64,000 nucleotides of DNA from VRUE01 sp963824215. GTDB taxonomy: Bacteria; Actinomycetota; Thermoleophilia; Solirubrobacterales; 70-9. A program made the translations under genes and the position numbers. The notes beneath the pieces are model-generated. The model was given only the letters and a program-made list of their open reading frames with translations. It was not told where the DNA came from and made no database searches. Below, piece after piece: positions 1 through 9,202 of the stretch (position 1 is the stretch's first letter; every line of letters starts with the position of its first letter). The stretch lies in the NCBI GenBank assembly GCA_963824215.1, contig CAWGOE010000004.1, positions 124,001 to 188,000 of the forward strand. The letters run 5' to 3'.

Positions 1-1
1 T

Positions 2-40
2 CCGCGCTTCATACGGGTCATCGAGGAGGAGTTCGTTTGA
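2..40 (+). CDS. hom: Homoserine dehydrogenase, C-terminal end (partial)
   Basis: Only the last 12 codons are in the window, reading PRFIRVIEEEFV and then TGA. The RVIEEEF ending resembles the C-terminus of bacterial homoserine dehydrogenases, which reduce aspartate semialdehyde to homoserine. The stop overlaps the TTG start of threonine synthase (TTGA), so the two are translationally coupled. The call rests on the short tail plus the following thrC and thrB genes. Confidence 0.6.
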   Translation, partial: PRFIRVIEEEFV

Positions 41-1074
41 GCCCGGTTCCCCTGATCGAGAGATACAGGGACCGCTTGCCGTTGGAGGAGGGGGATCCAG
101 TCGTCTCCCTCAATGAGGGATCGACGCCGCTGATCGAGGCGGAGCGCCTCTCAGAGCGTTTGGGGGTTCGGATCTACTTGAAGTTCGAGGGTGCCAACCC
201 GACCGGGTCCTTCAAGGACCGGGGAATGACCGTTGCCGTCTCGCGGGCAAAGGGGCGGGGGGCGGAGGCGGTGATCTGCGCTTCGACCGGCAACACCGCC
301 GCCAGCGCCGCCGCTTACGCGGCAAGAGCTGGGATGCGGGGGGCGGTGATCGTGCCCGAGGGCAAGATCGCGATCGGCAAGCTGGCGCAGGCGCTGATGC
401 ATGGCGCCCGCGTGGTCGCCCTGCAGGGCAACTTCGACGAGGCGCTGCAGATCGTTCGCGCGTTGGCCGACAAGCACCCGATCGAGCTGGTCAACTCGGT
501 CAACCCCTTTCGCATCGAGGGACAGAAGACGGCGGCGTTCGAGGTAATCGAGGAGCTGGGTGAAGCACCCGGAGCGCTGGCGATCCCGGTCGGCAACGCC
601 GGCAACGTGACCGCCTACTGGCGTGGTTTCGAAGAGGCCGGCGCGGCTCCCATCGTCTACGGCTTCCAGGCGGAGGGCGCGGCGCCACTGGTCGGCGGCG
701 CCCCGGTGTCGGATCCAGAGACGGTCGCCTCGGCGATCCGGATCGGCAACCCGGCCCGCTGGGAGGAGGCGATGGCGGCGTTCACCGCCTCACGCGGTCG
801 CGTCGCGGCGGTCTCCGATGAGCAGATCCTCGACGCCTACCGCTGGCTGGCTGCCAGCGAGGGGGTCTTCTGCGAGCCGGCCTCTGCTGCCTCGGTCGCC
901 GGCCTCCTCGCCCACGGCCTGCCCGTCGTCGAGGGCACCGCGCCGCCAGAGTCGGTCGTCTGCGTGCTTACCGGCCACGGTCTCAAGGACCCCGACACTG
1001 CACTCTCCAAAGCTCCAGCCGTGATCAATTGCGAGAACGACCTCAGCGCTGTCGAGCGCGCGGTGTTCTCATGA
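37..1074 (+). CDS. thrC: Threonine synthase
   Basis: A 345-residue PLP enzyme that converts O-phosphohomoserine to threonine, the last step of the pathway. The PLP lysine is Lys60 in NPTGSFKDRG. STGNTAASAAAYAA follows as a phosphate-binding segment, and the glycine-rich loop VGNAGN is near residue 188. The length is normal for the short bacterial type. The TTG start overlaps the TGA of the upstream hom gene and is preceded by GGAGGAG. Homoserine kinase follows 61 bases downstream, giving a hom-thrC-thrB operon. Confidence 0.95.
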   Translation: MSPVPLIERYRDRLPLEEGDPVVSLNEGSTPLIEAERLSERLGVRIYLKFEGANPTGSFKDRGMTVAVSRAKGRGAEAVICASTGNTAASAAAYAARAGMRGAVIVPEGKIAIGKLAQALMHGARVVALQGNFDEALQIVRALADKHPIELVNSVNPFRIEGQKTAAFEVIEELGEAPGALAIPVGNAGNVTAYWRGFEEAGAAPIVYGFQAEGAAPLVGGAPVSDPETVASAIRIGNPARWEEAMAAFTASRGRVAAVSDEQILDAYRWLAASEGVFCEPASAASVAGLLAHGLPVVEGTAPPESVVCVLTGHGLKDPDTALSKAPAVINCENDLSAVERAVFS

Positions 1075-1135
1075 GCGCGGAGCGAGGGAGCATGCATCTC
1101 TGGTTCTTTGCGACCGAGCGAAGCGCGAAGGATTC

Positions 1136-2026
1136 GTGATGACCGCGCGTCGCCGGCTCGTCCGCGTTCCCGCCTCCTCGGCCAACCTTGGGCCTGGTTA
1201 TGACGTGATGGCGGCGGCGCTCGACCTCTACCTGGAGCTGGAGGTCGAAGAGTCCGGCGAGTACTCGTTCGACCCGGCCGGGCTCGACGTACCGACGGGT
1301 CGCGAGAACCTGATCGTGCGGGCTTTCGAGACCCTGCACTCCGCAGATGGAATCGCCTTCCGCCTGAACGAGACGATCCCGCTGGGGCGTGGTCTTGGCT
1401 CCAGCGCGGCGGCGATCGTCGCCGGGATCGTGGCTGCCGACCATCTCTACGAGCTGGCCCTCTCCCAGGAGGAGATGCTGGCGCGGGCAACCGAGCTCGA
1501 GGGCCATCCCGACAACGTCGCCGCCGCCATCTTTGGCGGCTTCGTCATCTGCGACCCGATCCCCGAGGGCGGTACACCCGATTGCTCGCGCTTCCCGCCC
1601 CCCGACGGACTTGAGGGCATCCTCGTTGTCCCCAGCGAGGAGGATGTTCCGACCGAACAGGCGCGCGAGGCGATCCCCGGGGAGATCCCGCTCGGCGATG
1701 CGCTCGGCAACATCTTCTCCGCCGCCAGGTTGACGCTCGGCCTCTACCGCGGCGACCTCGGCCTGATCGCCGCCAGCCTCAAGGACAACATCCACCAGGG
1801 GCGCCGCCGCGATCTTTATCCCCGTTCGATGAAGTTGGTCGAAGACGCGACCGAGATCGGTGCCCTGGGGGCGACCATCTCCGGCGCTGGACCGACCGTG
1901 CTCGTCTGGACGACGTGGCAGGACGCGGGCAAGGTCCACGACGAGCTCCAAGATCGCTGCGGGGATTGGGCTGAAGTCCGCCGCATCCCCTTCAGCAACC
2001 AGGGCGCCGACGTCCCCGAGCTCTGA
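1136..2026 (+). CDS. thrB: Homoserine kinase
   Basis: A 296-residue GHMP kinase that phosphorylates homoserine with ATP to make the threonine synthase substrate. Visible motifs are the N-terminal VPASSANLGPGYD, the ATP-binding glycine/serine loop PLGRGLGSSAAA near residues 82-93, and a C-terminal GATISGAGPTVL. Start is GTG 1136, or ATG 1139 directly after it. It closes the hom-thrC-thrB operon. The 61-base gap from thrC is long enough to carry a short palindromic stretch (TTTGCG...CGAAGCGCGAAGG). Confidence 0.95.
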   Translation: MMTARRRLVRVPASSANLGPGYDVMAAALDLYLELEVEESGEYSFDPAGLDVPTGRENLIVRAFETLHSADGIAFRLNETIPLGRGLGSSAAAIVAGIVAADHLYELALSQEEMLARATELEGHPDNVAAAIFGGFVICDPIPEGGTPDCSRFPPPDGLEGILVVPSEEDVPTEQAREAIPGEIPLGDALGNIFSAARLTLGLYRGDLGLIAASLKDNIHQGRRRDLYPRSMKLVEDATEIGALGATISGAGPTVLVWTTWQDAGKVHDELQDRCGDWAEVRRIPFSNQGADVPEL

Positions 2027-2036
2027 GTTAGATCTA

Positions 2037-2411
2037 GTGGACTGGGTGATCCAAATCGGCCTGGTCGAGCTGGCGCTCGGTGGCCTGCTGGGCTGGGCGA
2101 TGGTGATCCGCGAGGAGAAGCGCGAGTGGTCATAGCGGATCGGCATCGTCGCCCCGCAGCGAATCCGCCAGGTCCACCTCGATTACGTGATGATGGGCCT
2201 GATCCTGATCGGTGTCGGCCTCGCCGTTCCCGACCTGCCGACCGCGGCAGCGATGCCCCTCGTCTTTGGCACCCTGGTCAACCCGTTCCTCTTCGTCCCG
2301 CTCGCCTTTGACCCAGAGGTCGAGGGTCGCGCCTGGTATCGCGTACTGGCGGTTGTCTCGTTTCTCGGTGTCAGCGGCGGCTTGGTCGCGGCGGCCATCG
2401 TCGGTCCGTGA
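2037..2411 (+). pseudogene. Small integral membrane protein interrupted by an in-frame TAG
   Basis: Read through TAG 2133-2135, one frame gives about 124 residues: a helix (GLVELALGGLLGWAMV), then REEKREWS, the stop, RIGIVAPQRIRQVHLDY, and three more hydrophobic stretches. The R-x-R-Q-x-H-L-D-Y linker before a new helix is reminiscent of small four-helix membrane proteins of the hydroxylaminobenzene-mutase type; that resemblance is from memory and weak. The frame is intact on both sides of the TAG, so a single base change explains it. A restart at GTG 2184 or ATG 2187 could give the last 74-75 residues. Confidence 0.6.
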
Positions 2412-2448
2412 GCTGGCAAGCGGCTGAACTCACCACTAAGATCGCGGT

Positions 2449-3507
2449 GTGCCGGTCCGGAGGAGATGGGTCCTTGCCTTGGTGTCACTGGTCGTACTCA
2501 CGGCCTTCCCGGCAACGGCTCACTCGACGCTTGTTTTTTCCCGCAACCCGCTGAATCCCAGTATCTGGTCGGCGGCGAACGACGGCTCGGGGGCGCGGAG
2601 GCTGGCGCCCGGCTCCAACCCGCGGATCTCGCCGAACGGCGCGATCGTCGCCTTCCTCCACCAGAGCAAAGGTCGTTCCTCGCAGCCTGAATTGATGCTG
2701 GGGCCTGCTGACGGCAGCGCGCCGGTGAGCAGGCTGGTGAGCGGCTGGCGTGAAACCTCCAGCTTCGACTGGTCGCCCGACTCATCCTCGGTCGCCGCAG
2801 TGCTTGGCCCCGAACTCGGGTCCAAGCGTTTGGTCCTGATCGATGTGGTCACCGGTACCCAGCAGACGATCGCGCGCGGCTTCTTCTCCGGGGTCAGCTT
2901 TGCGCCGGAAGGTGGGCAGCTGGTGTACGGCAAAGCGGCGAGCGAAGCTTTTCCGCCGCGCAGCGACCTGTACCGGCTCGACCTGCTCCCACCTGGCGCG
3001 ATCGGCGTCGCCCCCGAGGAACCGCACCGGGTGACCAACGACCATCGTTCGCTCGATCCGCTCTGGGGTCCGAACGGGAGGATCGTCTTCGTCAAGCAGC
3101 TCGGCGCCAAACAGCGCCGCTACGGCCCCAAGAACGAGCTCTACCTGATGGACCCCGGCGGCAAGCAGGTGCGGCGCCTGACCCACACGAAGGTCGGGCC
3201 GCTGCTGCAGGGGCTATCTCCGACGCAGTGGTCGTCTAATGGTAGGCGCCTGCTCGCCCAGTTCGGCGGCCAGGACACCAGCTACGCGGTCACCGTCAAC
3301 CCCCGGACCGGTGCCCAGCGCCCGCTGATCGAAGCGACCGAGCAGGGCTTCGCCGGCGCGGCGCTCTCCGCGGACGGCAAGCTCGTCCTCGGCGCGACCG
3401 GCGGCTTCGAACCGGGGCCGGGGCGCGACGTCGCGACCGTCCCCTATGGCGGTGGCAAGCCGAAGGTGCTCGCGAAGAACGCCTTCGAACCCGACTGGAA
3501 TCGCTGA
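2449..3507 (+). CDS. Secreted TolB-like beta-propeller protein
   Basis: A 352-residue protein with an N-terminal signal peptide (RRRWVLALVSLVVLTAFPATAHS). Repeated blade motifs follow, of the form DGSGARRLAPGSNPRISPNG, SFDWSPDSSSVA, GVSFAPEGGQLVYG and TQWSSNGRRLLA, which are typical of WD40/TolB-C-terminal propellers. Members of this class bind other proteins in the cell envelope; no catalytic residues are evident. The start is a GTG. The gene stands 14 bases before the cupin gene, and no specific partner can be named. Confidence 0.8.
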   Translation: MPVRRRWVLALVSLVVLTAFPATAHSTLVFSRNPLNPSIWSAANDGSGARRLAPGSNPRISPNGAIVAFLHQSKGRSSQPELMLGPADGSAPVSRLVSGWRETSSFDWSPDSSSVAAVLGPELGSKRLVLIDVVTGTQQTIARGFFSGVSFAPEGGQLVYGKAASEAFPPRSDLYRLDLLPPGAIGVAPEEPHRVTNDHRSLDPLWGPNGRIVFVKQLGAKQRRYGPKNELYLMDPGGKQVRRLTHTKVGPLLQGLSPTQWSSNGRRLLAQFGGQDTSYAVTVNPRTGAQRPLIEATEQGFAGAALSADGKLVLGATGGFEPGPGRDVATVPYGGGKPKVLAKNAFEPDWNR

Positions 3508-3521
3508 GAAGGGAGTCGACC

Positions 3522-3896
3522 ATGGCGGATAACTTCACGATCAAGCACCGCGACGAGTTCGAGTCGATGGAGGGATCGGGCGAGTGCACCTGGCGGCTTG
3601 CCCGCAAGGCGCTGGGCACGTCAGCCTTCGGCTTCAACCTGGTCGAGATCGGGCCCGGCGGGCAGATGCCCGAGCACGACGAGTCCGGCAGCGGCCAGGT
3701 CGAGCTCTACATCGTGATCGAGGGCGAGGCGACGATGCGGCTCGACGGCGAGGACCATCCGGCGCCGGCGGGCACCTTCGTCTCGATCGAGCCGCCAGCC
3801 AGCCGCACGATCCTCAACCGCTCCGAAGCGCCCGTCACCGCCCTCCTGATCGGCGTCGACCCGAGCGGGGGCTACGAGCCGATGAGCTGGGCCTGA
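3522..3896 (+). CDS. Small cupin-domain protein
   Basis: A 124-residue single cupin barrel. The first metal-binding-like motif is GGQMPEHDESGSGQVELYIVIEGEA and the second is PAGTFVSIEPPASRTILNRSE. In the first, H (EH) and E (VELYIV) are kept, while the second lacks a clear metal histidine, so metal binding is uncertain. The start ATG follows GAAGGGAG. A 117-base segment of this gene recurs as a fragment at 6541-6657 beside the second protease gene. Confidence 0.85.
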   Translation: MADNFTIKHRDEFESMEGSGECTWRLARKALGTSAFGFNLVEIGPGGQMPEHDESGSGQVELYIVIEGEATMRLDGEDHPAPAGTFVSIEPPASRTILNRSEAPVTALLIGVDPSGGYEPMSWA

Positions 3897-3969
3897 CGAC
3901 AAATGCCGCCATCCTGGCGCATCTGAATGGCGGGGGTGTGCCATCTTGGGGAACTACCCAATAATAAGG

Positions 3970-3994
3970 TTGCCTAGACAAACCAGCACGTTTA
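3970..3994 (+). promoter_or_regulatory. Shared upstream element of protease gene 1
   Basis: TTGCCT-N2-ACAAAC-N3-CACGTTTA occurs here, 95 bases before the start of protease 1, and again at 6803-6827, 59 bases before protease 2. Twenty of 25 positions agree although the surrounding bases do not, which suggests a promoter or operator shared by the two paralogues. Confidence 0.4.
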
Positions 3995-4089
3995 TGTTGC
4001 TGCGCATAAGTGTCGCCGCGTCGAGTTGGCAGCGGCGGCCCGCGGGGCAGTGTCCAAGGCAAACGCGCAGGGAGAGGCAGGGGGAATGC

Positions 4090-6471
4090 ATGAGTAGCGT
4101 CTCGTTGAGTCGTCGTTGTGGTGCCATGCTGCAGAAGCTCGCCATGGTGGGCTCGCTCGCCATCGGTTGCCTGCTCCTGTTCAGCTCCGCCTCCGCATCG
4201 GCGGCATCCATCGATCTGCCCGCTGGGACTTCCACAGCGGAGGTCAACGCGATTGAGGTCAGCAGCTACCAGGACGACTTCGACGTCTCCCGGCAGATCG
4301 CCGAAGAGCATCTCGATCTTCAGGCGGACGGCGTAGGCATCGTCGAACACCTCCAAGACTCGCAAGGCAAGCGGTATGCAGGGGTCTGGTTCGACAATCA
4401 GGCCGGCGAGTTCGTCGTCCCGATCGTCCAAGGCGCCGATCGATCCTCGATTGCCAACACCTTCGCCTATTCCGATCTTGGAGGGGACTTTCGCACCATT
4501 ACGGTCGAACGAACCTGGGAGGAGCTCGAAGCAACCCAGACGCGGATCGATAGGACACTTTTGCCTCTAATCGAAGCCGGCTTACTTCAGACTCACCTCG
4601 ACCCGGCTGCCAACGCAGTCATCGTCACCGTTGCCGGCGAAGCGAGTGACAGCCAGGGCGCGGAGATTCAAGCGACCGCCGAACGCGAGGGCGGCAGCGT
4701 CGACGTGATACAGGGCGAGGATAAGCGGTTCGGTCTCTCGGTCCAAGCCTGCGTCCAAGCTATGTACTGCGATGCGCCGATGAGGGGCGGGGTGGGCATC
4801 CAGCCCAAAGGCTCGACCTGCTGCAATCCCGACTGCACCGCCGGCTTCAAGGCGACAGGAAAAACCTTCGGCAACAGGTTCATGATGACCGCGGGCCACT
4901 GCATCGTGGGGACTGGCGCCAGCAAATGGATCAGCTACACGACCAGTCAGAACCCAACTGAAGCCGTCAAAGACCTCGGGACGGTGGAAGCCTACACCTA
5001 TCCCAATCACGACTGGGCCGTGATCAAAGCAAACAACACATACTGGGACAAACCGTCATGGCCGACCATCGTGGCCGAATGGGGTGTCACTCAGGAACGC
5101 CCGATCACCGCCGAAAGCGAAAGCTATGTTGGGCAGCTTGTCTGCCACTCGGGTTCAAAGAGCGGTGCAGTAGTAGGTGTGACCTGCGGCAACGTTACGC
5201 GGGTGAACGTCACGGAGATCTCTGAACTGGACGGCGTGGTCTACGGCCTCCTGTATGACCTAACCGAGTTCGCGAACATTTGCGCCCTTCCTGGTGACAG
5301 CGGTGGCCCAGTGTTCGCAGGGAACACGGCGCTCGGAATCTTCTCCTCCACCGACGCCCCGAAAAACGCGCCGGCTTGCTACTACAACGGCTACTACAAC
5401 GAGATCACGGAAGCCACTGACGCCCTTGGGGTGAGCGTGGCCCCGCGAGTTCCGCCCCCACCCTCACCTCCTATTCAGGCCGCCTTTGTGGACGCCGGGA
5501 ACGGGAACAGCATCTCTGCTTGGCAGTTCGACACCATCAATGGCTGGCAGCAGACGTTCCTCTGGGGCCACCCGGTCGCGGCGGGTACTCGGCCCTTCTT
5601 GATGAAATACGAAGGAACGACACACATCCTCTTCGTCGACGCCGCAAGGGGAAATCAAATCACCGAATGGTCATGGTCACCTACGCTGGGCTGGCAGCAG
5701 ACGTTCTTGAACACCGACCCTGTCGCCCCTGGTTCGAGCCTGACGGGTTTCGTGCAAAGCGGATATCCGCAGATCTTCTTCTCCAACGCGGCCAACAATC
5801 GCTCGATTACGGCACTCGTCCGTATTGGCAGCGCCTGGTACCCCGCTAATTTCTACGGCGACCCGGTGGCGACCAACTCCAGCCCGACGGCGATCTTGAA
5901 CAACGGCCAGCCCCAGGTCTATTTCGCCGACAGCGCGAAGGGAAACACGATGGCCGCCTGGACCTGGAACTCGGTGAGCGGATGGCAACAGACCTTCTTC
6001 TACGGCGACCCCGTCGCCGCCAACAGCAGCCCCAGCGCGATATCCAACAACGGCCAGGCGCAGGTCTATTTCGTCGACAGCGCGAAGGGGAACACGATTG
6101 CCGCCTGGACCTGGGGCGGCAGCATCCAGCAGTCCTTCTTCTACGGCGACTCGGTCGCCCCCAACAGCAGCCCCAGCGCGATTTCTGCCAACGGCACGCC
6201 GCATATCTACTTCGCCGACGGCTCGAAGAACAACACGGTGGCGGTGTGGGTTTGGACCCCCGCAAGCCTCAAACAGACCTTCTTCTACGGCGACTCCGTC
6301 GCCGCCAACAGCAGCCCCAGCGCGCTCCTGACCAGCGGCGGCAAGGATCAGATCTTCTTCTCCGATGAAAACACCAACAGATCGCTGGCGCTCTGGGAAT
6401 GGGGATCCACGCTCCAGCAGTCCCGCCTATACGGGCATCTGGCCGTGGCTGGAACCAGTCCTGGGGCCTGA
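4090..6471 (+). CDS. Secreted S1-family serine protease with C-terminal repeat propeller (paralogue 1)
   Basis: About 793 residues from ATG 4090, chosen because GGGGGA precedes it and a signal peptide follows at once (VGSLAIGCLLLFSSASASA). A propeptide-like region occupies residues ~40-225. The chymotrypsin-fold domain carries His270 (TAGHC), Asp308 (NHDWAV) and Ser404 (GDSGGP), so the triad is complete. Paired cysteines (CC, C-x3-C) suggest disulfides. From ~485 a proline linker leads into six or seven ~45-residue repeats of the form YGDPVAANSSPSAI / VYFVDSAKGNTIAAWTW, resembling lectin-type (PLL-like) propellers. The 3' half is nearly identical to that of paralogue 2. Probably extracellular proteolysis, with the repeats binding surfaces or sugars (inference). 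Confidence 0.88.
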   Translation: MSSVSLSRRCGAMLQKLAMVGSLAIGCLLLFSSASASAASIDLPAGTSTAEVNAIEVSSYQDDFDVSRQIAEEHLDLQADGVGIVEHLQDSQGKRYAGVWFDNQAGEFVVPIVQGADRSSIANTFAYSDLGGDFRTITVERTWEELEATQTRIDRTLLPLIEAGLLQTHLDPAANAVIVTVAGEASDSQGAEIQATAEREGGSVDVIQGEDKRFGLSVQACVQAMYCDAPMRGGVGIQPKGSTCCNPDCTAGFKATGKTFGNRFMMTAGHCIVGTGASKWISYTTSQNPTEAVKDLGTVEAYTYPNHDWAVIKANNTYWDKPSWPTIVAEWGVTQERPITAESESYVGQLVCHSGSKSGAVVGVTCGNVTRVNVTEISELDGVVYGLLYDLTEFANICALPGDSGGPVFAGNTALGIFSSTDAPKNAPACYYNGYYNEITEATDALGVSVAPRVPPPPSPPIQAAFVDAGNGNSISAWQFDTINGWQQTFLWGHPVAAGTRPFLMKYEGTTHILFVDAARGNQITEWSWSPTLGWQQTFLNTDPVAPGSSLTGFVQSGYPQIFFSNAANNRSITALVRIGSAWYPANFYGDPVATNSSPTAILNNGQPQVYFADSAKGNTMAAWTWNSVSGWQQTFFYGDPVAANSSPSAISNNGQAQVYFVDSAKGNTIAAWTWGGSIQQSFFYGDSVAPNSSPSAISANGTPHIYFADGSKNNTVAVWVWTPASLKQTFFYGDSVAANSSPSALLTSGGKDQIFFSDENTNRSLALWEWGSTLQQSRLYGHLAVAGTSPGA

Positions 6472-6495
6472 GTAAAACATCCCAGTATCTTGATC
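5542..6495 (+). repeat. 954-bp direct repeat, copy 1
   Basis: Bases 5542-6495 match 8273-9226 at a constant offset of 2731. Reading the two through, I find one difference (C at 6325, A at 9056; Leu versus Ile). The repeat covers the C-terminal propeller coding region, the stop codon and about 24 bases beyond; similarity then continues less strictly to about 6533. Confidence 0.9.
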
Positions 6496-6540
6496 CCCAC
6501 TCTCATGGGTGTGGGGGCAGGCCCGGTGGGGTCGAATCCG

Positions 6541-6657
6541 GCCCGGTGGGCAGATACCCGAGCACGACGAGTCCGGCAGCGACCAGGTCGAGCTCTACAT
6601 CGTGATCGAGGGCGAGGCGACGATGCGGCTCGACGGGGAGGACCACCCGGCGCCGGC
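6541..6657 (+). pseudogene. Fragment of the upstream cupin gene
   Basis: These 117 bases match cupin positions 3653-3769 with about five mismatches. The fragment covers the first cupin motif and has no start or end of its own. It adjoins a duplicated GCCCGGTGGG sequence that follows both protease genes, a likely recombination junction. The rest of 6472-6886 holds no gene that I can support apart from the upstream element at 6803. Confidence 0.8.
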
Positions 6658-6802
6658 CCAGTGCCGTTTTCCTGGGGCAGTGGTCGGATCGACGTCGTCG
6701 GAAGGCTACCGACGGCAGTTTCGCCCGTGGCGGTTTGGGTCGCAGGAGGGGACAGCGCCCACATAGGCACACTTTCGGCTCGAATACGTCCCATATTGCA
6801 AC

Positions 6803-6827
6803 TTGCCTCTACAAACTGTCACGTTTA
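6803..6827 (+). promoter_or_regulatory. Shared upstream element of protease gene 2
   Basis: Second copy of TTGCCT-N2-ACAAAC-N3-CACGTTTA (see 3970-3994). Its presence argues that translation starts downstream of 6827 rather than at the TTG of 6803, which lies inside the element. Confidence 0.4.
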
Positions 6828-6886
6828 GCATGCAGGCTGCGCCGTCGGCAGGGCGGCTCATGCAAACCAGGGGAGGGTGGTTATCC

Positions 6887-9202
6887 GTGGCAGGTTGCGG
6901 GCGCGGCAAACGCGTGGTTCTCGGGGTTCTGGCGGTTCTTTCGATGGCCATGCTCGGCCCGGTGGGCGTATCCGCCGAAGGCCGCGGCGGCGAAGTCGAG
7001 GAATACGCCGAAGAGCTGGGAGTCTCAACCGACGTCGCCGCGGAGCGCCTCGCCCTGCAGCAGCGCGGCATGGGAATCGTGGGCGGGCTGACTAAGGCCC
7101 TCGGCGCGCAGTACGCGGGCGTCTGGTTCGACAACGCGACCGGCGAATTCGTGGTTCCTCTGATCGACGAGGACGAGCGGCAAGAGGTGCTTGTCGCGCT
7201 CCGCAGCGAAGACCTGGAGGGAGATTTCCGCACGGCCCCCGCGACCTTCAGCTGGGCAGAGCTGAACGCGGCCCAAACGAGGCTGGATCAGTCTCTCGCG
7301 GGTCCGCTGGAGCAGGGCCTCGTGCAGACGATGGTCGATCCCCGCACCAACTCGGTCATCGTCAGGCAGGCCACCGAAATGGGAGCTCGAGGGCAAGCGC
7401 GGATCGCACGCATTGCCGGTGAAGAGCGAGGCGTGGACGTTGACGTGAGGGAGCGGCGTGAGCATGACCTGAAAGTGATCCCGCGGGGGTGCTTCGGGGC
7501 AGGCATGATCTGCGGCAATCCGCTGCGCGGCGGAGTGCGGATGTATCCCTCAGGCCCTGGCTCCTGCTGCCAGCCCGCGACCTGCACGCCGGGCTTCAAG
7601 GCCGTCGGCAAATCCAACGGCCAGCGCTACATGCTCGGAGCCGGTCACTGCATGGAAACAACGGAACACTGGATGAGCTTTGACGACGTGTTATTCCAAA
7701 GCCACTACATCGGCTACGTCGAGCAGTACAACAACACGACCGGCGACTACGGGAAAATCAGAGCCAGCGGGACATGGTGGGATAAACCATCCTGGCCTTC
7801 CAAGGTCGTCTACTGGGGGACCTCCGAACATGAACGCTCGATCAACTCCGAAGCCTACAGCTACCTCGGCCAGTGGGTCTGCCATGCCGGAGGCAACAGC
7901 GGCGCCAGCTGTGGAACGGTGACGGCGCAGGACATGACCGTGCCGCAGCCAACCGGCCCTTCCTACCACCAAACGGAGTTCCAGACGGTCTGCATCAAAG
8001 GAGGCGACAGCGGCGGCCCGGTGTTCATCGGCAACACTGCGCTGGGGATCACCATCGCCAACAACTACGAAGTCGAAGGCCAGTTCCCCAAATACTGCGA
8101 GGAAAAGGGCTACTACACCGAGGTGACCGAAGCCACCGACCACCTCAACGTAACCGTCGGAACTCGGCTCAGCTCGCCACCCCCACCCCCCGTACAGCCT
8201 CCGATCAAAGCGAGCTTCGTGGACACTGGGAATGCCAACACTCTTACGGTCTGGGAATACGGGCCCGAAAAAGGCTGGCAGCAGACGTTCCTCTGGGGCC
8301 ACCCGGTCGCGGCGGGTACTCGGCCCTTCTTGATGAAATACGAAGGAACGACACACATCCTCTTCGTCGACGCCGCAAGGGGAAATCAAATCACCGAATG
8401 GTCATGGTCACCTACGCTGGGCTGGCAGCAGACGTTCTTGAACACCGACCCTGTCGCCCCTGGTTCGAGCCTGACGGGTTTCGTGCAAAGCGGATATCCG
8501 CAGATCTTCTTCTCCAACGCGGCCAACAATCGCTCGATTACGGCACTCGTCCGTATTGGCAGCGCCTGGTACCCCGCTAATTTCTACGGCGACCCGGTGG
8601 CGACCAACTCCAGCCCGACGGCGATCTTGAACAACGGCCAGCCCCAGGTCTATTTCGCCGACAGCGCGAAGGGAAACACGATGGCCGCCTGGACCTGGAA
8701 CTCGGTGAGCGGATGGCAACAGACCTTCTTCTACGGCGACCCCGTCGCCGCCAACAGCAGCCCCAGCGCGATATCCAACAACGGCCAGGCGCAGGTCTAT
8801 TTCGTCGACAGCGCGAAGGGGAACACGATTGCCGCCTGGACCTGGGGCGGCAGCATCCAGCAGTCCTTCTTCTACGGCGACTCGGTCGCCCCCAACAGCA
8901 GCCCCAGCGCGATTTCTGCCAACGGCACGCCGCATATCTACTTCGCCGACGGCTCGAAGAACAACACGGTGGCGGTGTGGGTTTGGACCCCCGCAAGCCT
9001 CAAACAGACCTTCTTCTACGGCGACTCCGTCGCCGCCAACAGCAGCCCCAGCGCGATCCTGACCAGCGGCGGCAAGGATCAGATCTTCTTCTCCGATGAA
9101 AACACCAACAGATCGCTGGCGCTCTGGGAATGGGGATCCACGCTCCAGCAGTCCCGCCTATACGGGCATCTGGCCGTGGCTGGAACCAGTCCTGGGGCCT
9201 GA
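6887..9202 (+). CDS. Secreted S1-family serine protease with C-terminal repeat propeller (paralogue 2)
   Basis: About 771 residues from GTG 6887. This start has AGGGGAGGG upstream and gives VAGCGRGKRVVLGVLAVLSMAML as signal peptide; longer starts at 6803, 6830 or 6860 are possible. The propeptide-like region shares ADGVGIVEHL-type sequence with paralogue 1 (RGMGIVGGL, YAGVWFDNATGEFVVP). The triad is His254 (GAGHC), Asp287 (TGDYGK) and Ser375 (GDSGGP). The catalytic half is clearly diverged from paralogue 1, while the ~310 C-terminal residues differ by one (Leu/Ile). That contrast points to recent gene conversion or segment copying. Confidence 0.87.
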   Translation: MAGCGRGKRVVLGVLAVLSMAMLGPVGVSAEGRGGEVEEYAEELGVSTDVAAERLALQQRGMGIVGGLTKALGAQYAGVWFDNATGEFVVPLIDEDERQEVLVALRSEDLEGDFRTAPATFSWAELNAAQTRLDQSLAGPLEQGLVQTMVDPRTNSVIVRQATEMGARGQARIARIAGEERGVDVDVRERREHDLKVIPRGCFGAGMICGNPLRGGVRMYPSGPGSCCQPATCTPGFKAVGKSNGQRYMLGAGHCMETTEHWMSFDDVLFQSHYIGYVEQYNNTTGDYGKIRASGTWWDKPSWPSKVVYWGTSEHERSINSEAYSYLGQWVCHAGGNSGASCGTVTAQDMTVPQPTGPSYHQTEFQTVCIKGGDSGGPVFIGNTALGITIANNYEVEGQFPKYCEEKGYYTEVTEATDHLNVTVGTRLSSPPPPPVQPPIKASFVDTGNANTLTVWEYGPEKGWQQTFLWGHPVAAGTRPFLMKYEGTTHILFVDAARGNQITEWSWSPTLGWQQTFLNTDPVAPGSSLTGFVQSGYPQIFFSNAANNRSITALVRIGSAWYPANFYGDPVATNSSPTAILNNGQPQVYFADSAKGNTMAAWTWNSVSGWQQTFFYGDPVAANSSPSAISNNGQAQVYFVDSAKGNTIAAWTWGGSIQQSFFYGDSVAPNSSPSAISANGTPHIYFADGSKNNTVAVWVWTPASLKQTFFYGDSVAANSSPSAILTSGGKDQIFFSDENTNRSLALWEWGSTLQQSRLYGHLAVAGTSPGA

